Below the pieces are notes generated by a model, which was not told the origin of the DNA, searched no databases, and saw nothing but the letters and a program-made list of their open reading frames with translations. A stretch of 45,366 nucleotides of DNA from a virus, in the IMG/VR virus record IMGVR_UViG_3300005184_000002, positions 1 through 45,366 of that record. The stretch is one strand, 5' to 3'. Below, one piece after another: positions 8,011-15,841 of the stretch. Position 1 is the first letter of the stretch. Each line of letters starts with the position of its first letter. The translations under genes and the position numbers were made by a program.

Positions 8011-8693
8011 CGGCCTTTCCTCTTCCAGGCAAATGTGTAGCATCTATTAAACGAATAAGAAACGCATTTGTGTATGGGAATCCAATCCTTGAATGAGCTT
8101 ATGACCTTTTGGCACCTGTCTTCATCCTGGCGATGCAATTCACCACACACTACTTCTACGAACGCAGGCAATTTTGAACCGTCTAAGAAATACAGTTCAG
8201 ATCCTTCGCAATCCGTCTTTATCAGCGTGGGCTTATGTCGCATCAGCACACTGGAAAAGGCGCTCTGATTAACAGGTAAAGTCATGCGTCCACGAGCTGT
8301 GAATACAGTTGATGCCGAACATGAATTTCCGCTCTGGGGCAATGAAAGATTTACAGTGCCCGCATCCAACCCGACGGCATGGTTCGCTGCGTAAGACGGG
8401 ATACTAAGCCGTTTCAAGTTTTCTAACAAGAGAGCATAAGCTCCAGGTTCGGGTTCATATGCTACTACACTGATTGCTCCTAATGCAGCACTACGAACTG
8501 AAAACATTCCGAAGTTAGCCCCTATATCGAGAACAGATCTGCCAGCTATTTCATTTTCCATCTTGCGATAGGTAACGTTCCACTCTTTTAATATCTGTAT
8601 ATCAGGATTGTGACCTTCTCGGACAAGTATTCCATCGACCTCAATGAGTTTTGTGTACTGCAAACCCGAAGCTCTTTTTACAAAACCGCGCAT
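8007..8693 (-). CDS. FkbM-family SAM-dependent methyltransferase
   Basis: A 228-residue protein. The SAM-binding glycine motif is SVLDIGANFGMFSVRSA (about 54-70), followed by the acidic strand end VVAYEPEPGAYALL. The FkbM signature LIKTDCEGSELYFLDG comes later. FkbM enzymes methylate hydroxyls of sugars and other small molecules. The gene is wedged between connector genes 8702-9058 and 7609-8010, with 4-base overlap on one side. It looks like an inserted cargo gene. Its substrate could be a glycan, including a sugar on the modified DNA proposed at 35-40 kb, but that link is speculative. Confidence 0.9.
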   Translation of the reverse strand: MRGFVKRASGLQYTKLIEVDGILVREGHNPDIQILKEWNVTYRKMENEIAGRSVLDIGANFGMFSVRSAALGAISVVAYEPEPGAYALLLENLKRLSIPSYAANHAVGLDAGTVNLSLPQSGNSCSASTVFTARGRMTLPVNQSAFSSVLMRHKPTLIKTDCEGSELYFLDGSKLPAFVEVVCGELHRQDEDRCQKVISSFKDWIPIHKCVSYSFNRCYTFAWKRKGR

Positions 8694-8701
8694 CGATTGT
8701 T

Positions 8702-9058
8702 TTATCCGTTGGCGCTGCCTAGCAACACTTTGACGAACAGATCACCGGTCTCGTCAGGAGTCCTCTCGATGCTGAGAATAGGCGGTATGGTAGCAGCAGG
8801 ATCGCCGCTGACATATACTTTGTCCTCATACCCGACGTTAGGCGTCCCTAGAATCCATATCTGTGATTCTGAGATCAGCTCAGGCCCCTGTCCTTTTGTT
8901 CCGCGTTCGTAAGCCTTGACGCGCGTGTTTTTGTAAACACGACGTCCCCTGAATGTCACAGGAGCCGCGTAACTGGGCTTGCCGTACTGGTCGCGGCTAG
9001 ACATGCTCTCCCAGACGATTGTCTGTGGGCACAGATCGTTCCAATCACTTACCGGCAT
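8702..9058 (-). CDS. Head closure / head-tail joining protein
   Basis: A 118-residue beta-rich protein. The N-terminal DLCPQTIVWESMSSRDQYGKPSY and the RGRRVYKNTRVKAYERG core resemble the small head-closure family encoded between the adaptor and gp10-like genes. The C-terminus is LFVKVLLG. The order adaptor, closure, (FkbM), completion, terminator supports the assignment. It lies 3 bases after the adaptor stop. Confidence 0.65.
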   Translation of the reverse strand: MPVSDWNDLCPQTIVWESMSSRDQYGKPSYAAPVTFRGRRVYKNTRVKAYERGTKGQGPELISESQIWILGTPNVGYEDKVYVSGDPAATIPPILSIERTPDETGDLFVKVLLGSANG

Positions 9059-9061
9059 AGT

Positions 9062-9529
9062 CTATGGAATATTGGGTTCACCAGGACCGTAGTTCCCGGG
9101 ACCGGGCCGCGTGTAGCTCATGCCGTCGATCTTGAACGCGGGCTGTACTTTGTCAGGTTGTTCATCCTGTGATCTCTTGTCCGACATAGACTGACCGCCA
9201 GCGAATACCTTGACGCTCTCAAGATTTGCCCGCATCCTTAATTTCGTTGATAGCTCCTGATAATTTTTAACGCGCTGGCCGTATGAAATGTGGAGGTCGC
9301 CGACAGCCTTGTCTGCGAAGCGATTGAAATGCGCCACGATGGCGTCTGCGACGTAGGCTGCCGGTAGATAGTTTCCATTGGGCGGAGGAGTATTTCCATA
9401 GACCAGAAATATGGCGTAATTGATTTCCTCGTCTTGCACAAGGGGATCGGCGCTGTTCGTATCAGACACCAAGAACCGCACTTCGTCCTTGGGGCTGCTG
9501 GATGGGTTTAATGAGTAACTCCAAGACAT
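9062..9529 (-). CDS. Head-tail connector (adaptor)
   Basis: A 155-residue protein with the typical phage connector opening DEVRFLVSDTNSADPLVQDEEI, then AAYVADAIVAHFNRFADKAVGDLHISYGQR. The aromatic/alanine helix and VGDLxISYxQR are widely conserved. The C-terminal 50 residues are Gly/Pro-rich (RPGPGNYGPGEPNIP). GGAGTG precedes the ATG at 10 bases. It acts at the portal vertex in head completion. Confidence 0.8.
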   Translation of the reverse strand: MSWSYSLNPSSSPKDEVRFLVSDTNSADPLVQDEEINYAIFLVYGNTPPPNGNYLPAAYVADAIVAHFNRFADKAVGDLHISYGQRVKNYQELSTKLRMRANLESVKVFAGGQSMSDKRSQDEQPDKVQPAFKIDGMSYTRPGPGNYGPGEPNIP

Positions 9530-9533
9530 GACT

Positions 9534-9695
9534 TTATTTCACTCCCGGCAAGTGCGTTGAAAACTCAGCGGCGGCCAGGAACATAAGCCCCAGACCCAAG
9601 AGCTTGTAGTAACGAACTTCGGGAGGCGGCGTGAACAGTGCTGCAACCCCGAATAACACCATAGCGATGGTAAACAGAATGAAAGTCACAATCAT
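9534..9695 (-). CDS. Small two-segment membrane protein
   Basis: A 53-residue protein read directly from the sequence. AAAGGAG stands 5 bases before the ATG, one of the best ribosome binding sites in the window. Two hydrophobic stretches are predicted: residues 2-22 (MIVTFILFTIAMVLFGV and on) and about 32-43 (LLGLGLMFLAAA), separated by TPPPEVRYYK. The stop lies 4 bases before the connector start. The function is unknown; small holin-like proteins have this form. Confidence 0.75.
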   Translation of the reverse strand: MIVTFILFTIAMVLFGVAALFTPPPEVRYYKLLGLGLMFLAAAEFSTHLPGVK

Positions 9696-9706
9696 AATCA
9701 CTCCTT

Positions 9707-10285
9707 TCAAGAAAACGGAAAGGCGTCTATCGAAGACTCACGACTGTGATTGAGCACGCGCACTCCCCGGCTTTTCAATTTGGGAATCATGTTTCTGAAT
9801 AGAGGAGCCCAATAGATGTACTGGTCATTGGTCTGTGGGTCCATGTCGTATCCCCATAAGTGTATCTTGCGCGCGCCTTTTAGATACGCCAGATTCAGCG
9901 CGGCGTATCCTGTGTTACAGCCCGCGCAGACCACGCCTGGATGGTCACTTAGTCCGTCAGCGTGCGATATCTGTAAATACGTCACGCCGGGTATATCAGC
10001 ACAGTCGGTCCAGGTCTCAAGAGGTAGAGCCAGATATTTCTCTCCAGGGAACGTAGAAATAAAAAACCGGTGACGCCGAATCCAGTTGTTGTCAATCGAA
10101 AACAGCGCCACCGAAGCCAATGAATGGAGAGCAAACATGGCGAGTGCAGAGTCATTCAGCCCCAGCAGCGTGCATCCAGGGAAATTCGTTACCGAGAAGC
10201 CCCGCGCCGAAGGACCGCCGCCTACGATGCAGACTTCAGTCCAGTAAGGCGGAGAGACGATCCCGTAGCTGACGCGCGGTTCCAT
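9707..10285 (-). CDS. MptE-like/DUF115-type Rossmann-fold protein (copy 2)
   Basis: A 192-residue protein, divergent paralogue of 6509-7207. Shared landmarks are VCIVGGGPSARGF (about 18-30), LLGLNDSALAMF, a middle aromatic region, and CNTGYAALNLAYLKGARKIHLWGYDMD. The ATG overlaps the upstream SAP-domain gene by 50 bases; AGGA lies 10 bases before it. Two copies on either side of the connector genes suggest either duplication or recruitment of related enzymes. The substrate is unknown. Confidence 0.78.
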   Translation of the reverse strand: MEPRVSYGIVSPPYWTEVCIVGGGPSARGFSVTNFPGCTLLGLNDSALAMFALHSLASVALFSIDNNWIRRHRFFISTFPGEKYLALPLETWTDCADIPGVTYLQISHADGLSDHPGVVCAGCNTGYAALNLAYLKGARKIHLWGYDMDPQTNDQYIYWAPLFRNMIPKLKSRGVRVLNHSRESSIDAFPFS

Positions 10286-10703
10286 CAGTAGAAAGTCCTG
10301 AGCGGTAGCAGAGTTCTTGCAGCTCCTTACGGCTCATCTTTGAAATGTCGGGCGCGACCACATCAGGTTGAGCATCGACCGCGCCGGGCGGCGCGGTTGC
10401 TTGTGGCTCTGTGAAGAGCTGACCCGATTGGTCTACTTGTTCAGTGACCCCCCTCCGGGCGCAAGCCTCACGGAGATCAGGGTCGGATAGGGCGAATGAC
10501 AACAGTTCGATGTGACAGAGAGGACGCTGGTACTCACACTGTAAAGCATAAGCACTCAGGGCTCCGCGAGGAATTTCGTCTCCCATCTCAAGTCGCTGGC
10601 CATTCACGTTAAGGCCCGCTGCCGTTGACACTACGAACCGAGATGACGTAAAGTCAACATCGCGTTCGTTAGGCCGGACGCATAGAAGTTTCAGTTCGGA
10701 CAT
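10236..10703 (-). CDS. Head-region protein with C-terminal SAP/HeH-like motif
   Basis: A 155-residue protein. The N-terminal half is a compact beta-rich domain of unknown family. A proline/alanine linker at about 95-120 follows. The last ~35 residues (MSRKELQELCYRSGLSTDG then TARQLRDRLSALL) fit a SAP/HeH helix-extended-helix, a nucleic-acid-binding motif often tacked onto phage head-region proteins. It lies 3 bases downstream of the major capsid gene. Confidence 0.75.
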   Translation of the reverse strand: MSELKLLCVRPNERDVDFTSSRFVVSTAAGLNVNGQRLEMGDEIPRGALSAYALQCEYQRPLCHIELLSFALSDPDLREACARRGVTEQVDQSGQLFTEPQATAPPGAVDAQPDVVAPDISKMSRKELQELCYRSGLSTDGTARQLRDRLSALLD

Positions 10704-10706
10704 AAC

Positions 10707-11714
10707 CTACGCGACGGCTGATGCCAAGAAATATCCGAGATACTTGGAGACAAGACCGAAAGCATATGCCGATTCGATCTCGAGGTGGTCGCTGGAATCG
10801 ACTTCCCACCGGAATTTCTTGATTCGCATTCCGGCGGCCGTCGCGCCCGTCAGGCCCGTCCAGTTGAAAGTATAACCCGCGCTGGGCGAGAAGATACCCG
10901 GAGCGTCGGATGCGTAGGCGAGCAAGGCATGTTTGCCCGCGATGAAGTCGAGAACATCGGGAGTAGTATCACTGTTCGCGTTCATATCTTCGGCGCTGGT
11001 GGTCTGCACTCCAGAAGCGACCAAGACGCGTTTGACCTTGAAGAGAGCTTCGAGGTCAGACAGATTGACGACCACCGGGCCGGGAGCCGTCTGTCCGTAT
11101 TTCAACCTGTCGATAATCTGGGCGTTAGTCAGTAGCTTGATGAATGTTTGAGCGCCCAGTACCAGAGTGTTGGGCCAATAGCCCGTCGCTTTCTTAATCG
11201 CGAGCTGACCCGTGAGCACGTCGTCTAGAGGTGTACTCCCGGCCTGATCCCATTGCTTGAACTGGCCGCCGCCGGGAGCGCCTGCGACGCCCGTCAGGTC
11301 TGTTCCCCAGATGCCCGTGCCGAAATATGCCGTGGCCCAGTTGACGTCGCGGTTAACGAGCGCCTGCTGCGTGAGCCAGAAGGTCGCGTCGCGGTCGGGC
11401 TGTAGAGGTGAATCAGAGTTGGCCCGGATCTGATCGTCGATGATCTTTTTCAGGGCCCACACGTCAGTGTTGTAATTGCCGGTGGTAAGCTTGTAGCCTC
11501 CAGCGACTGCCGGGGAACCCGGAGCGCGCTTCTGCATACTGTTGCGGTAGAAGTCGCCGCGATTGTAGATGTAGTAGAGATCCGATTTGTTGTTGACCGG
11601 AATGGGCGGAAAGACCTGTGACGCCACGAAATCGTTCAGGTCCTGAACGAATCCAATGGACATCATCGTCAGAGGCCGGTTTACGTGTACATCGCCTAAT
11701 GTTGGAAGGGGCAT
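10707..11714 (-). CDS. Major capsid protein
   Basis: A 335-residue protein in the expected place after scaffold and decoration genes. It opens with LGDVHVNRPLTMMSIGF and FPPIPVNNKSDLYYIYNRGDF. It contains GYWPNTLVLGAQTFIKLL and ALLAYASDAPGIFSPSAGYTF, and ends in KKFRWEVDSSDHLEIESAYAFG. These are patterns of HK97-fold capsid proteins of the 'DVHVN' group. AGAGGAG lies upstream of the ATG. The N-terminal GDVHVNRPL motif recurs in the 643-residue protein at 20108-22039. Confidence 0.92.
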   Translation of the reverse strand: MPLPTLGDVHVNRPLTMMSIGFVQDLNDFVASQVFPPIPVNNKSDLYYIYNRGDFYRNSMQKRAPGSPAVAGGYKLTTGNYNTDVWALKKIIDDQIRANSDSPLQPDRDATFWLTQQALVNRDVNWATAYFGTGIWGTDLTGVAGAPGGGQFKQWDQAGSTPLDDVLTGQLAIKKATGYWPNTLVLGAQTFIKLLTNAQIIDRLKYGQTAPGPVVVNLSDLEALFKVKRVLVASGVQTTSAEDMNANSDTTPDVLDFIAGKHALLAYASDAPGIFSPSAGYTFNWTGLTGATAAGMRIKKFRWEVDSSDHLEIESAYAFGLVSKYLGYFLASAVA

Positions 11715-11720
11715 TGATTC

Positions 11721-12200
11721 TTATTTCTCCTCTTTTGATTTCGTATTGCGAGCCTCGACCGTCTCCTTCTTGACGACGGCCTTGGCTTCGGGCGGCTGGG
11801 GGGCAAAGCCGTCGTTCACAGCCGCGATACGCTCGGCCTCGTTGTTGACGGTCTTGTCGGGATAGTTGGCTTTGACATAGACCATCGGAAAGACGGGCTT
11901 CTCACCGATCATGTAGTGATAGCCGTCGCGTAGTGCCTGATCGCGCTGCTCGTCATTGAACACTTCGCGCGGCGGGTAGTTGACCTGATAGAGAGTCATC
12001 GGATAAGGTGACCCCGGAAAGCTGTAGCCCACGACCGGATGCGCGCGGATGTAGTCGGCAAGCACCGAGTCGGCCGGGATAGTAGTACCGCCGTGTCCAT
12101 AGAAGAACTGGGCGATCTGCTTGATGTGATCGGCATCGAGCGTTCCCTGTAGGGCAATCTCGATAGTTTGTTTCAATGCTGCTTCTTCGCTGACTGTCAT
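11721..12200 (-). CDS. Capsid-region protein with a duplicated motif
   Basis: A 159-residue protein of unknown function between the decoration and capsid genes. Two related segments are visible: YPPREVFNDEQRDQALRDGY and YPDKTVNNEAERIAAVNDGF, each preceded by a hydrophobic strand. This suggests a tandem duplicated small domain, perhaps capsid-surface binding. The C-terminus is Lys/Glu-rich. It lies in tight operon with its neighbours. Confidence 0.7.
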   Translation of the reverse strand: MTVSEEAALKQTIEIALQGTLDADHIKQIAQFFYGHGGTTIPADSVLADYIRAHPVVGYSFPGSPYPMTLYQVNYPPREVFNDEQRDQALRDGYHYMIGEKPVFPMVYVKANYPDKTVNNEAERIAAVNDGFAPQPPEAKAVVKKETVEARNTKSKEEK

Positions 12201-12215
12201 GTCGTTTTTATCTCC

Positions 12216-12581
12216 TTACAGCTTGGAAGACTTGGGCTGATAGATGATGTCAGTGATCGAACCACTGGCTCCAGCCGCGAGGGCTACTCCCAGAACGAAG
12301 TTACCCGATACCGCCGCGACGGCTTTGCCGTTGACGTCAGTTGCGACTTCCTGTCCGGCCGTGATAGTGCCGCCGCACTGAACTTTCGTGATGTCGCCAG
12401 GAAAGCAGACAGCGCCAGGGTCGTTGGCGGCGGGCTTGTCTTGCAGCACGCCGATAGCGTAGGCTCCCGCTCCCGGGAGCGCCAATTGGCCGTTCGTGTC
12501 AATCTTGACGAAGCAGAACTGCGACGCCGCCAGACTGCCCGTGGCCTTGATGGATTTCAGTTTAACAAGTTCATATGCCAT
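12216..12581 (-). CDS. Capsid decoration/stabilisation protein
   Basis: A 121-residue protein. The start at 12581 follows AAGGAG; the frame extends to 12668 but would enter the scaffold gene. The sequence is Ala/Gly/Val-rich with QFCFVKIDTNGQLALPG, AYAIGVLQDKPAANDPGAVCF, GGTITAGQEVATDVNGKA and a C-terminal GVALAAGASGSI. This is the pattern of DUF2190-type cement proteins encoded next to major capsid genes. It would bind the outside of the expanded capsid. Confidence 0.82.
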   Translation of the reverse strand: MAYELVKLKSIKATGSLAASQFCFVKIDTNGQLALPGAGAYAIGVLQDKPAANDPGAVCFPGDITKVQCGGTITAGQEVATDVNGKAVAAVSGNFVLGVALAAGASGSITDIIYQPKSSKL

Positions 12582-12607
12582 TTCTGTGGTTTCTCCTTCG
12601 GTTGATG

Positions 12608-13960
12608 TTAGTACGACGCCACGCGCTGACGCTGGCCGTGTTCGTATTCGAGATATAGCTCGGGGCATTCGCGCAGAGCCTTTTCGATAGCGTGGGGCTT
12701 GTCGATCTTGTCGCGCTTGGCGATTTCCTCGACCTGAGCGTTGAACGCGGCCTCAGCAGGGATCGGCCCGCCGTGCTTGCCGATTTCTACGAAGTTGTTC
12801 TTCAGAGCGGCATCAGCGGCCTTGAACTGACTGAAGACCTTCTTGAATGCTTCGCCGTTCTCTCCGCCGGGCAGCGAATCGGCCAGCGTCATGAGAGTCG
12901 AGCCCTTTTCGATAGGATTGCCCGGCGTGTGGGGCAGCTCATCCTCGGCGCGCTTGGTGAACATGGTAAGACGCTCGCGCTTGGTGATTACCGCCAGCTC
13001 CAGTTCGGCTTTGGCCACGCGGTCTTGGGTGACAGAGAGCTGACGCTTGAATTCGCGCTTCTCGGTATCCTCATCGTCGTCGTCATCTTCGTCGTCACTC
13101 AAGTTTTCTTCGTTGTCGGTGGGCTTGGCTTTCTTGCCCTTCTTTTCTTTCTTGTCTTTGTCGTCGTCGGCTTTGCGGATCAGATCCTCCATCATGAGGG
13201 CGCGCTCAGTGGGACCGGCACTTTCGTAGCGTTTCTTGAATGCTTCGTCCATGCAATCCTTGGCGGCTTTCTCCTTCTGTTCCTTTTCGCAGGCCTCCAA
13301 CATGACTTTCTTCTTGTCATCGTCGGCGGCCAGGAATTCCTTGCGCTTGTCTTCAGGCATGGTCGCGTAGAGCTTGCGCTCTTTCTTGGTCATCTTGAGG
13401 ACAAGCTCGTTTTCGGTTTTCAGTAGAGCGTTGTCGGCCTTCATCAAAGCCAGAACGCCGTCCTGCTCCTCGATCTTTTTTTCGATCTCTGTCATGGTCA
13501 TAACTGCTCGGTCTCCTTTACGAATTACTTCGGGCATTTCATCCGGGCTCTTGTCAGGATTGGCCTTGCGCCACGCCGCCCGGACCTTGGCTTTGACTCC
13601 GGGTATGGCGCTAGATGGGAGCTGTACTTTATTTCCACGGAATCCTTTACCCAGAGCTGCGATAGCCGCTCCTACAATCCCGGGATCGGGTTTGCCTCCG
13701 GGTGTACTGGTGAGTCTTAACTTCCAATGACTTGGAGTATCGTCGGGAGTATATGCGTAATCACTTCGTGGGAATGTTTGTCCTCCTTGAGTCTGTCCAT
13801 CGACAGCCTTCATCAGCTCGTCGCCGTCATCTCCACCATCGCGTTTGTATAGAGCAATCACGGCGCGCCGCTGTTTGATGCCGTTCACGATTTCACTGTT
13901 AGCCGGGTTGTCTACAAGAGAGACTTCGTTGATTTTCAAATCGTTCAGTTGGGTGGCCAC
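12608..13960 (-). CDS. Scaffold-type protein with XkdF-like N-terminus
   Basis: A 450-residue protein. The GTG start at 13960 has GGAGG at 7 bases. The N-terminus (LNDLKINEVSLVDNPAN) is the tail usually found in XkdF-type prohead proteases. Next comes a domain with DYAYTPDDTPSHWKLRLTS and a FRG segment (about 66-140). From about 150 on it is highly charged, Lys/Glu/Asp-rich and predicted coiled coil, with an acidic run near residue 290. This composition fits a scaffolding protein. The actual protease is encoded 3.1 kb upstream (17055-17579), so accessory genes have apparently been inserted between the two. Confidence 0.75.
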   Translation of the reverse strand: MATQLNDLKINEVSLVDNPANSEIVNGIKQRRAVIALYKRDGGDDGDELMKAVDGQTQGGQTFPRSDYAYTPDDTPSHWKLRLTSTPGGKPDPGIVGAAIAALGKGFRGNKVQLPSSAIPGVKAKVRAAWRKANPDKSPDEMPEVIRKGDRAVMTMTEIEKKIEEQDGVLALMKADNALLKTENELVLKMTKKERKLYATMPEDKRKEFLAADDDKKKVMLEACEKEQKEKAAKDCMDEAFKKRYESAGPTERALMMEDLIRKADDDKDKKEKKGKKAKPTDNEENLSDDEDDDDDEDTEKREFKRQLSVTQDRVAKAELELAVITKRERLTMFTKRAEDELPHTPGNPIEKGSTLMTLADSLPGGENGEAFKKVFSQFKAADAALKNNFVEIGKHGGPIPAEAAFNAQVEEIAKRDKIDKPHAIEKALRECPELYLEYEHGQRQRVASY

Positions 13961-14130
13961 GCAATACCTCCGGGCTTCAATGATGGATAGACTTTCTATC
14001 TGGCGTTTAGCGACCCCAGGATGGTCGCTTGGGGTTTGGGTGGTAGTTAGTGCCTTGCGGGCGGTTGCAAGTGGTCCTGGCGGTCTCTAATAGCGTAAAA
14101 ATGGTTTCGTAATAGCGATGTTGGGGCCGG
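13961..14130 (-). promoter_or_regulatory. Leader of the capsid operon, with hairpin and conserved GGGTCGCTAA element
   Basis: A 170-base non-coding gap. It carries the 25-base element 13993-14017, which matches 37071-37095 at 23 of 25 positions; on the minus strand the core is GGGTCGCTAAACGCCA then ATAGAAA. It overlaps an inverted repeat, AGCGACC (14009-14015) and GGTCGCT (14023-14029). The position 33 bases before the scaffold start suggests a promoter or operator for the highly expressed capsid genes. No other gene is seen in the gap. Confidence 0.5.
13993..14017 (-). repeat. Copy A of 25-base intergenic element
   Basis: 23 of 25 bases are identical to 37071-37095 and in the same orientation relative to the downstream gene. 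Both copies lie 19-33 bases before a minus-strand start codon. It is probably a phage-specific regulatory site. Confidence 0.7.
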
Positions 14131-14364
14131 TTATTCCGAAACTTCATCGTCAGAGGGCACAAACCGCCCGTCATCTTCGCAGATTTCACAACCGGGACAA
14201 GCCCGTATGCCTCCACATTTGCACACGCAACCACTGTTTCCTCCACATCCCGTACAGTGCTGAACCGTATCGCCATCACATTCTTTGGGCCACAGACAGA
14301 TACAGGCATCCGATCCAGGCCTCACGGGCTCTTTCACTACAATGGATTTGATGCGCTCTTTCAT
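14131..14364 (-). CDS. Cysteine-rich small protein
   Basis: A 77-residue protein with 12 cysteines between residues 20 and 62, arranged as CICLWPKEC, CTGCGGNSGCVCKCGG and CPGCEIC, and an acidic C-terminus. The spacing suggests two zinc-binding sites, but no family is recognised. Its ATG overlaps the malectin gene stop by 4 bases, supporting real translation. Confidence 0.65.
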   Translation of the reverse strand: MKERIKSIVVKEPVRPGSDACICLWPKECDGDTVQHCTGCGGNSGCVCKCGGIRACPGCEICEDDGRFVPSDDEVSE

Positions 14365-15122
14365 TGCAAGATACAGTTCGCAGCCGGCTCATTAGATCTC
14401 ATAGACCCCGTATCGAAATGGAATCCTGTCCCTTCTGAAGAACAGACTCCATTTACCAGCGTACCCATCTTTTGAGCCGTAGTCTGATTAGTACTCGAAT
14501 TGACCATGCTCCACATGCGGGTTCCAGCACACCAGAACAAGCGTCCTGTATCTGCGGCAAAGAAGAACGACAGCCCCGGAGGGCAAGACTGCGGTATCGA
14601 AGCTTCTGTTCCTGTGAAGTAAGAAGGCGACGGGACACTGTCTATCTGAATCCCCGAAATCAGAGCATTGCCTATTTGGGCCGTCAGAGTAATGATTATC
14701 TTTCCATCAGGTGATGCCACCGGCAGCGTGTAGTCTTTGGGTTGATGCAGACCCGCGACCGCGAACAGATCGATGTTAGACAGAACTACGACCCCATTGA
14801 TTGAAACTGAAAATATCCTCTGACCGGCAATGACCTTGCTCGGTTCAATGAATTTGAAAGTCACTCGATACGAACCCGGAGGAACCATGAACGAATAAGT
14901 AAATCCCGTTCCCGGAGGCTGCGAGAATCTCGAGCGGTTGTACGGGAAGTCAAATTTACCCGCGATGCCTCCCGTCGGAGATCCTCCAACTGCAAAAGAC
15001 CCATCTGGAATCCAGGTGTTACCCGAACTGTCTGTTCCTCCAGGGCCGCCGCAAGCCACGCGGTAGTGTGTGGCCCCCGACAGTATCCAAGCAACTAGAA
15101 AGAGGATCAGTGCGCGATACAT
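14361..15122 (-). CDS. Malectin-domain secreted protein
   Basis: A 253-residue protein. The ATG at 15122 overlaps the upstream stop (ATGA) and opens a signal peptide (MYRALILFLVAWILSGA). Residues ~19-165 match the malectin fold: YRVACGGPGGTDSSGNTW, YSFMVPPGSYRVTFKFIEP, GQRIFSVSINGVVVLSNIDLF and ALISGIQIDSV. Malectin domains bind di- or oligosaccharides. The C-terminal ~85 residues include paired cysteines and WCAGTRMWSM and are unassigned. It is placed among capsid-region genes rather than with the other leader-peptide genes at 1.6-6.2 kb. The GGC/CGG-rich leader style is the same in all of them. Confidence 0.82.
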   Translation of the reverse strand: MYRALILFLVAWILSGATHYRVACGGPGGTDSSGNTWIPDGSFAVGGSPTGGIAGKFDFPYNRSRFSQPPGTGFTYSFMVPPGSYRVTFKFIEPSKVIAGQRIFSVSINGVVVLSNIDLFAVAGLHQPKDYTLPVASPDGKIIITLTAQIGNALISGIQIDSVPSPSYFTGTEASIPQSCPPGLSFFFAADTGRLFWCAGTRMWSMVNSSTNQTTAQKMGTLVNGVCSSEGTGFHFDTGSMRSNEPAANCILQ

Positions 15123-15391
15123 CAGACTACTCTTATCGGATTGATTCTCACCGATATTTCCTGTGAGCATCCAGTCTTGGCGCTCCAGTCTACATAAGAT
15201 ATCGAACCGTAAGCCTCGACATTGACTTGACCGGCCTGATCGAACGTTGAAAGCGTCTGGGCGACAAGAGTATCTATGTTCTTTACGGTTTCCATTTCGC
15301 CGGCATCTGCGAGACTGATGGCCCCGAATTGCTTGGCGATATCATGCATCACGTCCGAAACGCGGCCCTTGGCATATACGCTCCACGACAT
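15122..15391 (-). CDS. Small hypothetical protein
   Basis: An 89-residue protein of unknown function. AGGAG precedes the ATG. The first half is helical (VMHDIAKQFGAISLADAGEMETVKNIDTLVAQTLSTF); the second half is beta-like with VEAYGSISYVDW. It is translationally coupled to the malectin gene by ATGA overlap. Confidence 0.65.
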   Translation of the reverse strand: MSWSVYAKGRVSDVMHDIAKQFGAISLADAGEMETVKNIDTLVAQTLSTFDQAGQVNVEAYGSISYVDWSAKTGCSQEISVRINPIRVV

Positions 15392-15392
15392 T

Positions 15393-15626
15393 TTACCTTG
15401 TCTCTCCTCTTTTGAAAGATGGCTGCTTGAAATCTTTGGTATTGAAAGCCCCCGCGCGCCTGAGAGCTTCGGCCAGAATCGGGTCTACAGTGTCCTGGCC
15501 CATCGTCCATCGTAGAGCGTCAGTTACTTGTTGAATGTTCAGGTAGCGCATACCGGCCCTGTCAGATTCTTCGAGCATCTGTTCCAGGTGATGGATGACT
15601 TTCTTGATGTAGACTACCTGCCTCAA
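15393..15626 (-). CDS. Small helical hypothetical protein, start uncertain
   Basis: About 77 residues if initiated at TTG 15626, which overlaps the upstream stop (TTGA). Other options are ATG 15578 or ATG 15692, the latter deep inside the upstream small membrane protein gene. The product is helical: VIHHLEQMLEESDRAGMRYLN, ALRWTMGQDTVDPILAEALRRAG, then a basic end. No family is recognised. Confidence 0.55.
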   Translation of the reverse strand: MRQVVYIKKVIHHLEQMLEESDRAGMRYLNIQQVTDALRWTMGQDTVDPILAEALRRAGAFNTKDFKQPSFKRGETR

Positions 15627-15799
15627 AATAACTGCCGCGCCAGAATCGTGATTGCGATTATGATCGAGGCCAGCAAGACAATCGCAATCCATTTATTATT
15701 CTTTATGTACCGAACTGTCTTGGACGTGCCCTTGGACAAGGCAGTCCTGAGCGCGCCTTCTGATTTCTTTCCACGCCGTGTATCGCGAACATTTGACAT
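15623..15799 (-). CDS. 58-residue single-pass membrane protein
   Basis: Found by reading the gap between larger genes. The N-terminus is basic (SNVRDTRRGKKSEGALRTA). A membrane span follows at about residues 37-54 (WIAIVLLASIIIAITIL), ending RQLF. GAGG lies 10 bases before the ATG. The topology is probably N-in. The function is unknown; it could be a holin or spanin accessory. Confidence 0.65.
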   Translation of the reverse strand: MSNVRDTRRGKKSEGALRTALSKGTSKTVRYIKNNKWIAIVLLASIIIAITILARQLF

Positions 15800-15841
15800 C
15801 GCGTAAATCCCTCAGCAGCGTCAACAGCCTGACGCTAGAAG

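Noticed and set aside
12692-13426. 244-codon plus-strand frame rich in Leu/Val/Phe
   Set aside because: It is the antisense of the Lys/Glu/Asp-rich scaffold gene; such composition produces long hydrophobic shadow frames. There is no binding site and the strand opposes all neighbours.
14007-14309. 100-codon minus-strand frame across the scaffold leader
   Set aside because: It overlaps the Cys-rich gene in another frame and the regulatory repeat; no binding site.
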